NCBI GenBank assembly: GCA_030625445.1
Contig: DAOUQU010000114.1
Location: forward strand, 1-5,833
Length of the DNA stretch: 5,833 bases
Origin: Gammaproteobacteria bacterium
Lineage (GTDB): Bacteria; Pseudomonadota; Gammaproteobacteria; Chromatiales; Chromatiaceae
Direction of reading: 5' to 3'
The position numbers and the translations under genes are program-made. Positions 1 to 4,011 of this stretch are shown in pieces (within the stretch, counting starts at the first letter, position 1; each line of letters opens with the position of its first letter). Below the pieces are notes generated by a model that worked only from the letters and a program-made list of their open reading frames with translations, was not told the DNA's origin and ran no database searches.

Positions 1-59
1 GCAATGCGCGGAGATTATTGCACCCTATGGTCTTGATCAATATGCAATGAGACTTGAAC

Positions 60-1499
60 ATGGAAACAACCCTGCTGTGGCACGACTATGAAACCTGGGG
101 GGTGAATCCCCGTGTTGACCGCGCCTGTCAGTTTGCAGCGATTCGTACCGATACAGATCTCAATATTATCGATGATCCGGTGATGCTCTATTGCCGTCCG
201 ACTGCGGATTTCCTGCCGAATCCCGAATCGGCCATGATCACCGGAATAACGCCGCAGCAGATGGTGGAGAAAGGGGTCAATGAGGCGGAGTTTTTTGCGG
301 TCATTCATGAGCAGTTTTCGCGCCCCGGCACCTGCGGCGTCGGCTATAACAGCCTGCGTTTTGATGATGAAGTGACCCGTTTCGGCTTCTACCGCAACTA
401 CTTCGAGCCCTATGCGCGCGAATGGCAGAATGGCAACAGCCGCTGGGATATTCTGGACCTGGTGCGCACGACGCATGCATTGCGTCCCGAGGGAATCAAC
501 TGGTGGGAGCGTGAGCCGGGGATTCCCGGTTTCCGGCTCGACCAGTTGACCATCGCCAACAACATCTCCCATGAAGATGCGCATGATGCCCTGGCTGATG
601 TGCGCGCCACCATCGAGATGGCGCGTCTCATCAGGAAGCATCAACCGCGTCTCTACGACTACTACTTTGAGCTGCGCAACAAACGCAAGGTTGCACAACT
701 GCTTGATCTGTCGAAGCAGGAGATGCTGCTGCATATTACCGGCATGTATCCCGCCACCCTTGGCTGTATCGCACCTGTGATTCCACTCATTCAGCATCCG
801 CTCAACAAAAATGCCATCGTGGTCTATGATCTGCGCCACTCTCCGGATCAACTGCTGGCCATGTCAGCTGATGAGATCCAGAGGCTGCTGTATACGCCGA
901 AAGATGATCTTGCCGAGGGAGAAGAGCGTCCGCCGCTGAAAACCGTGCAGATCAACAAGTCTCCGGCGCTGGCGCCGCTCTCGACTTTGAGTAACGAGAT
1001 GGCCGAACGCTGGATCATCGATCTTGACAGCGCCGCTCAATATCGCCAACAGTTGCTGGACGATCAGGGAGTCGTGGCAACATTGACAGAGGTGTTTCAA
1101 CAGCGCAAAGAGTTTGAGCAACAGGATGTCGATTCAGCCCTCTATGAAGGCTTTCTGAACAATCGGGATACCGGGCTGAGCGCGCAAGTACGGGAGTCAT
1201 CTCCTCAACAACTTGCCGGGTGGCAGCCGGGCTTTGCGGACAAGCGCTTGCAGAAACTCTATTTCCGCTATCGCGCCCGCAACTGGCCGGAGAGCCTGAC
1301 AGACGATGAGCAGCAGAGATGGCGCAAGTTCTGTGACGTCAGAAATCTGCACGGAGAGGAGGGCGCCTCGCTGACACTGAATGCTTATCAGGAGTTAATC
1401 GCCGGGTTGCGAACGGATGACCTGACAGAGGAGAAGCAGCACATTTTAAATGAGATGGAGCAGTGGCCACGAAAAATAGGACTGAGTAATGAGACGTGA
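60..1499 (+). CDS. sbcB: Exodeoxyribonuclease I (3'-5' ssDNA exonuclease)
   Basis: Cytoplasmic 3'-to-5' exonuclease that degrades single-stranded DNA and, in the E. coli family member, acts in recombination, mismatch repair and end trimming. The 479-residue product is close to the usual length of about 475. The N-terminal DEDDh nuclease domain (about 1-190) shows D9 and E11 in HDYET, D102 in RFDDEV, and H175 with D180 in AHDALAD. These match the order and spacing of the metal-binding acids and general base of E. coli ExoI. The SH3-like and helical ExoI-specific parts follow, including the late block KRLQKLYFRYRARNWP (395-410). The ATG at 60 is preferred over the in-frame TTG at 54, because a weak TGAGA ribosome site (48-52) lies 7 bases before it and a stop at 48-50 blocks longer versions. 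The last residues (LSNET) and the stop codon are encoded by the heptamer repeat array that starts at 1484, so the native C-terminus was probably altered by the repeat. The family assignment is secure. Confidence 0.97.
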   Translation: METTLLWHDYETWGVNPRVDRACQFAAIRTDTDLNIIDDPVMLYCRPTADFLPNPESAMITGITPQQMVEKGVNEAEFFAVIHEQFSRPGTCGVGYNSLRFDDEVTRFGFYRNYFEPYAREWQNGNSRWDILDLVRTTHALRPEGINWWEREPGIPGFRLDQLTIANNISHEDAHDALADVRATIEMARLIRKHQPRLYDYYFELRNKRKVAQLLDLSKQEMLLHITGMYPATLGCIAPVIPLIQHPLNKNAIVVYDLRHSPDQLLAMSADEIQRLLYTPKDDLAEGEERPPLKTVQINKSPALAPLSTLSNEMAERWIIDLDSAAQYRQQLLDDQGVVATLTEVFQQRKEFEQQDVDSALYEGFLNNRDTGLSAQVRESSPQQLAGWQPGFADKRLQKLYFRYRARNWPESLTDDEQQRWRKFCDVRNLHGEEGASLTLNAYQELIAGLRTDDLTEEKQHILNEMEQWPRKIGLSNET

Positions 1500-1553
1500 G
1501 ACGTGAGTAGCGAGTAACGAGTAGTGAGACGTGAGTAGTGAGTAGCGAGTAAC
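1484..1553. repeat. Tandem array of ten heptamers (GAGTARY / GAGACGT)
   Basis: Ten uninterrupted 7-base units can be read in register from 1484: GAGTAAT, GAGACGT, GAGACGT, GAGTAGC, GAGTAAC, GAGTAGT, GAGACGT, GAGTAGT, GAGTAGC, GAGTAAC. Every unit starts with GAG and the last four bases vary among a few states, so this is a degenerate array rather than simple slippage of one word. Unit order also repeats: AGC-AAC occurs at 1505-1518 and again at 1540-1553. The first units code for the final residues of sbcB, and the TGA at 1497-1499 spans a unit boundary. Heptameric intergenic arrays are known in other bacteria, such as cyanobacterial STRRs and large sulfur bacteria. Their role is generally unknown. 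Confidence 0.95.
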
Positions 1554-1579
1554 CCACTCAGTACTCAGTACTCAGTACT
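1553..1579. repeat. Inverted heptamer units (AGTACTC) closing the array
   Basis: The heptamer series changes orientation here. On the + strand it reads CCCACTC, AGTACTC, AGTACTC and then a partial AGTACT. On the - strand this is GAGTACT, GAGTACT, GAGTGGG, the same GAGT-led 7-base unit as in the neighbouring array. GAGT (1547-1550) and ACTC (1556-1559) face each other across AACCC, so the junction can fold into a hairpin. An ungapped pairing of 24 bases on each side (1527-1550 with 1556-1579) gives about 18 matches. These units encode the C-terminal STEY residues and the TGA stop (1565-1567) of the minus-strand oxygenase. A role as a bidirectional terminator for the two convergent genes is possible, but no U-tract supports it. 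Confidence 0.8.
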
Positions 1580-2104
1580 ATCTTTTGTGGGTCCTATATT
1601 AAATGCCATCGAGAGGCGTGATTCGGTGCTGAGATTTTGTGCAACTTCATGCGCAAGATCGGGAGGGAACATCAGCATCACTCCTGATTGCGGGGTGATT
1701 TTCAGCACTTGTTCAGGCAGATGCATGAGGATATCCCCCGACCCATCGGGAACATCCAGGTAGTAGACGCCGGAGATCAGTTCATAGCCGTCGTCATGAG
1801 TGTGCAGGGTGGTGGAGTGTCCGGGACGCATCTGGTTGAACCAGAAGCTGATCTCCAGCGGCTGCTTTTTTTCAAGAATCTGTTGTGCGCAGTCAAAGAT
1901 CACCTCGAGCAGCGCTTCAATCTCCGTGAATGCTTCACGGGATGGATAGATGTTTTCATAGCGGCCATCAAAAAAGTGTGTTTTTTTGGTATCAGCCGCA
2001 TCTTCCAGGCGTGAAAAACCCTTTATAATCTCATCGAGATAGCGGGGTTCTGCCGGCAGACGACAGCTGTAGATGCCATCCTGAATCTGTTGTATTTCCA
2101 ACAT
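1565..2104 (-). CDS. Putative 2OG-Fe(II) oxygenase, double-stranded beta-helix fold
   Basis: A probable small cytoplasmic non-haem iron oxygenase that would couple 2-oxoglutarate decarboxylation to hydroxylation of an unknown substrate. Counting from the ATG at 2104 (179 residues), the core shows WFNQMRPGHSTTLHTHDD (88-105), then SGVYYLDVPDGSGD and FPPDLAHEV. Likely metal ligands are H103 and D105 (HxD) with distal H152, and R163 in SRLSMAFNI is a likely 2OG-binding arginine. The SGVYYL...SGD pattern resembles the TIGR02466-type putative 2OG-Fe(II) oxygenase group. The start is uncertain: ATG at 2146 (193 residues) or TTG at 2179 (204 residues) would overlap the divergent gene's start, and no candidate has a good Shine-Dalgarno. 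ATG 2104 is chosen because the beta core begins just after it and a consensus -10 element overlaps the 2146 codon. The C-terminal tail and stop lie in the heptamer array. The fold assignment is fairly sure; the substrate is unknown. Confidence 0.75.
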   Translation of the reverse strand: MLEIQQIQDGIYSCRLPAEPRYLDEIIKGFSRLEDAADTKKTHFFDGRYENIYPSREAFTEIEALLEVIFDCAQQILEKKQPLEISFWFNQMRPGHSTTLHTHDDGYELISGVYYLDVPDGSGDILMHLPEQVLKITPQSGVMLMFPPDLAHEVAQNLSTESRLSMAFNIGPTKDSTEY

Positions 2105-2123
2105 CTGTTTACTGGAACTCAAT

Positions 2124-2945
2124 GTGTTTTTAAAATTATCCGTCATTATAACGCTGCTGCTGATGTCGTTGTCACTCAATGCAGCTGAGCGGCTCGACTA
2201 TCTGGTTGAGTACAAAGGAGTACTCTCCGGTTACTCCTGGACGGACGTCTCCAGGGCGTCGATCGAGACCGTGAAGGTCGCTGATTGTTCCGGCAGAGGC
2301 GCCTGCATGATGTCAACGGCCACGATGAGTTCCAAAGGGTATGCGGTGCTGGAAACTATCTTCAAGGTCCGTTTTCACTATCGCAGCTTCTACCGCCTGA
2401 AACCTGCGCGTACCCTCGCATTTGAGATGCGCGAGAAAAAATACAGTGATAAATATCAACCCTATGGGTACAAGCACTCCCTGGCTGTGATTCCTGATGG
2501 CGGAACCATGGTGGATTTCTATAAGCTCCGGTCTAAAGGTGAGCCGCTTCCTGCATCAGTGAAGCAGTTTGTTGCTACAGATCACAAGCCGGCTGGGAAA
2601 ATCAGGGTGAAAAAAGTGAAGCACAAGCCTGTTGCCAAGCACTCTATTGACCGCATGACACTGCTGCAGAGATTGCGTTCGGCTCCGCTGAAAAAAGGTT
2701 ATGCAGCATCTTTTCCGGGAACCAATGGCAAAGATCAGCTTGAGTTTCGTGTTGCTGTCATTGCAGCAGAGGAGGTCAATGTTGCCGGCAGGCGTTGGAA
2801 AACCTGGAAAATCAGGATTGACGAGCTTGAAAAGGGGGATAAACCGGTGCCGCTCTTTGCCTGGATCTCCAGAGATAGCAGACATATACCAGTGAAGATT
2901 GAAATTGAGAGTAGTTTTGGCTCGGCGCGTTTTATCTTAAAATAA
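2124..2945 (+). CDS. Exported DUF3108-like periplasmic protein
   Basis: A 273-residue protein with a clear Sec signal peptide: FLK, a hydrophobic stretch (about 5-18), and a likely cleavage near LNA-A (20/21). The mature part begins AERLDYLVEYKGVLSG and ends with WISRDSRHIPVKIEIES followed by FGSARFIL. The beta-strand layout and the C-terminal pattern of Asp, Arg, Pro and an FGS-type last strand resemble DUF3108 proteins, whose biochemical function is not established. C55 and C61 could form a disulfide after export. A strongly basic stretch (about 156-173, rich in Lys and His) separates the N- and C-terminal halves. The GTG at 2124 is the only start that gives a full signal peptide. GGAA at 2114-2117 lies 6 bases upstream, and a stop at 2082 blocks extension. 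The gene converges on the NYN gene with only 9 bases between stops. The family call is moderate; a generic periplasmic beta protein is the alternative. Confidence 0.6.
   Translation: MFLKLSVIITLLLMSLSLNAAERLDYLVEYKGVLSGYSWTDVSRASIETVKVADCSGRGACMMSTATMSSKGYAVLETIFKVRFHYRSFYRLKPARTLAFEMREKKYSDKYQPYGYKHSLAVIPDGGTMVDFYKLRSKGEPLPASVKQFVATDHKPAGKIRVKKVKHKPVAKHSIDRMTLLQRLRSAPLKKGYAASFPGTNGKDQLEFRVAVIAAEEVNVAGRRWKTWKIRIDELEKGDKPVPLFAWISRDSRHIPVKIEIESSFGSARFILK
2145..2175 (-). promoter_or_regulatory. Candidate sigma-70 promoter for the oxygenase gene
   Basis: On the minus strand a perfect TATAAT (2145-2150) follows GTGACA (2170-2175, five of six matches to TTGACA) with a 19-base spacer, longer than the usual 17. 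It would start transcription near 2138 and leave a leader of about 34 bases before the ATG at 2104. It lies entirely within the signal-peptide codons of the divergent plus-strand gene. The -10 overlaps the alternative ATG at 2144-2146, which argues against that start. This is a pattern match only. Confidence 0.35.
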
Positions 2946-2954
2946 ATTTTGTTG

Positions 2955-3773
2955 TTACGCCTGTACCAGCCGCACATTCTGTGCAACCAGGCCGTCAGCA
3001 TCCTGCGGGCTCTCCTGAACATAGAATTCAAGCACGGTATCGCCATGAATGAGATCCTCCTCATTGACATCCGAGGAGATTTCGTTGATGTGACAGAATG
3101 CGCTGGTCCAGGGTGACTCCTTGACGCGGGTGTTGGTGATCCAGCTGTTGTCATCGATGCGATCAAGAAAGCTGAGAAAACCATAGCCCTTCTCCGTAAA
3201 CCATTTTGTGCAGACTCCGCGCACACAGGAGCCGGTGCGTCCCCATGCATTTTTCGGTTCATAGGCGATTGGAATCAGGTTCGGGGTGAGGAAACCGGAG
3301 TGAAAAGCATCGACCTGGCGCTGTAAATGCGTTGAAACATGGTCAAAGCCAAGCAGTTCTACACGGCATCCTCTGTTTTGAATAGCGCTGACAAGAGGCA
3401 GGAAATCACCATCACCCGTCACCAGAAGAATCTCATCGAGATGTTCCGCCTGCAACAGAGCGTCGACCGCGATGCTCAGGTTCGAGTTGCCCTCTATCGT
3501 GGTTTGCCCCTCATCATTGGTTATGCGGCGTGTATCCCTGACATTCACTTTCCAGCCGAACTGGCGCGCAATCTGCTGATGCATGTAGGACTTTCCTGCG
3601 TACTCACTATCTTTTTCGGCAAGCTCCTTGTCAAATGCCATGTAGGTGTTGAGATGAACCAGGGTGCGATCGCCGCGCTCTGCAAAACGGCGCAGAACAT
3701 CATAGCGGAGATGATAGCCGCCGTTAAGGCGGACATTTTCAGAATCGACAAAGATGCCGACTTTGATAGACAT
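2955..3773 (-). CDS. NYN/LabA-type PIN-like nuclease domain fused to a cold-shock domain
   Basis: A 272-residue predicted RNA-acting protein. The N-terminal NYN (DUF88/LabA-like, PIN fold) domain covers about 1-165: FVDSENV with D10, EGNSNLSIAVDAL with D104, and LLVTGDGDFLPLV with D121 and D123. NYN and PIN domains are metal-dependent ribonucleases or nuclease-derived RNA binders. The C-terminal cold-shock OB fold covers about 184-270: VRGVCTKWF, the RNP1-like KGYGFL (195-200) and the RNP2-like AFCHI (225-229), then a late HGDTVLEFYV strand and a terminal AQNVRLV. About 24 residues separate RNP1 and RNP2, against about 8 in CspA, so a loop insertion is present. The ATG at 3773 has a strong GGGAG ribosome site six bases upstream. 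The protein is probably cytoplasmic, and its RNA target is unknown. The palindrome-rich region lies upstream, so it has its own promoter or reads through from acs. Domain calls are confident; catalysis is inferred. Confidence 0.85.
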   Translation of the reverse strand: MSIKVGIFVDSENVRLNGGYHLRYDVLRRFAERGDRTLVHLNTYMAFDKELAEKDSEYAGKSYMHQQIARQFGWKVNVRDTRRITNDEGQTTIEGNSNLSIAVDALLQAEHLDEILLVTGDGDFLPLVSAIQNRGCRVELLGFDHVSTHLQRQVDAFHSGFLTPNLIPIAYEPKNAWGRTGSCVRGVCTKWFTEKGYGFLSFLDRIDDNSWITNTRVKESPWTSAFCHINEISSDVNEEDLIHGDTVLEFYVQESPQDADGLVAQNVRLVQA

Positions 3774-3779
3774 AGAGCT

Positions 3780-3784
3780 CTCCC
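3780..3784 (-). promoter_or_regulatory. Shine-Dalgarno site of the NYN-CSD gene
   Basis: The minus strand reads GGGAG here within AGGGAGAG, six bases before the ATG at 3771-3773. It is the best ribosome binding site in the window and fixes the start of the NYN-CSD protein. Confidence 0.8.
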
Positions 3785-3838
3785 TAGTAATCCTTGAGTG
3801 GCCAACATCTTTACAAATGAGCCAAATTACAACAATAA

Positions 3839-3899
3839 CTCTCGCAAAGACGCTAAGCTCGCCAAGAAAACCTTTGCGGTCTTTGCGTCTTGGCGAGAG
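3839..3899. repeat. Imperfect palindrome built from CGCAAAGACGC-like words
   Basis: Arms of 27 bases (3839-3865 and 3873-3899) pair across a 7-base loop (GAAAACC) with 22 of 27 positions matching. The outer seven base pairs (CTCTCGC with GCGAGAG) and the AAGACGC/GCGTCTT block are perfect. CGCAAAGACGC and GTCTTTGCG words recur within the arms. This word pattern resembles intergenic palindromic repeats scattered through many bacterial genomes, but membership of a named family cannot be confirmed here. The element could form a strong hairpin in RNA from either strand. It lies in the leader or promoter region of the NYN-CSD gene. Confidence 0.8.
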
Positions 3900-3914
3900 A
3901 AAATGATCATTTTC
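3899..3914. repeat. Perfect 16-bp palindrome GAAAATGATCATTTTC
   Basis: All eight base pairs are self-complementary, and the palindrome abuts the larger one ending at 3899. Its symmetry and AT-rich arms suit a dimeric regulator's operator. It could equally be a repeat end or chance. It lies about 125 bases upstream of the NYN-CSD start and about 100 bases past the acs stop. No regulator can be named. Confidence 0.7.
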
Positions 3915-3956
3915 AAGCGTCGTCAGTCTGAGACCTGATCTCGCAAGAGCTTGAAA
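3911..3956. repeat. Inverted repeat TTTCAAGC ... GCTTGAAA
   Basis: Perfect 8-base arms (3911-3918 and 3949-3956) flank a 30-base interior that itself contains the short hairpin GTCT-G-AGAC (3926-3934). The left arm shares four bases with the 16-bp palindrome, so the two structures compete. No function can be assigned. Confidence 0.6.
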
Positions 3957-3959
3957 TGT

Positions 3960-4003
3960 CCCTCATCCCAATCTTCTCCCACCGGGAGAGGGCCGGGGTG
4001 AGG
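3960..4003. repeat. REP-like palindromic element just after acs
   Basis: The outer arms CCTCATCCC (3961-3969) and GGGGTGAGG (3995-4003) match at eight of nine positions. The inner arms TTCTCCC (3974-3980) and GGGAGAG (3984-3990) match at six of seven around an ACC loop, with AATC and GGCC as an internal loop. The CCCTCA..CTCTCCC..GGGAGAGGG..GGTGAGG pattern is a very common extragenic palindrome in Proteobacteria, recognisable when translated as SHRER. It begins 8 bases after the acs stop and could stabilise the 3' end of the acs transcript. No T-rich tail follows on the acs strand, so a classical intrinsic terminator is not supported. Confidence 0.75.
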
Positions 4004-4011
4004 ACGGTACC

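Noticed and set aside
18..46. TTGCAC and TATGCA with 17-base spacing as an sbcB promoter
   Set aside because: Each box matches consensus at only three of six bases, and the implied start would leave about seven leader bases and cut off the ribosome site.
1..53. Possible 3' end of an upstream gene before sbcB
   Set aside because: Three plus-strand frames are open for a while (stops at 34-36, 48-50 and 89-91), but none gives enough residues to recognise, and overlap with sbcB in one frame could be chance.
15..851. Long open frame on the minus strand within sbcB
   Set aside because: It lies antisense to the conserved nuclease domain, has no recognisable domain and is explained by the codon bias of sbcB.
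1484..1579. CRISPR array
   Set aside because: Units are 7 bases with no spacers and change orientation, so this is a short tandem repeat.
2024..2029. Plus-strand TATAAT as a promoter for the exported protein
   Set aside because: The hexamer is perfect, but no acceptable -35 lies 16-18 bases upstream and it is within the oxygenase coding sequence.
2946..2954. Terminator between the exported-protein gene and the NYN gene
   Set aside because: Only nine AT-rich bases separate the stops and no GC-rich stem is visible.
3960..4003. Classical rho-independent terminator of acs
   Set aside because: The hairpin is good, but the bases following it on the acs strand (GACATTTCAAG) are not a U-tract.
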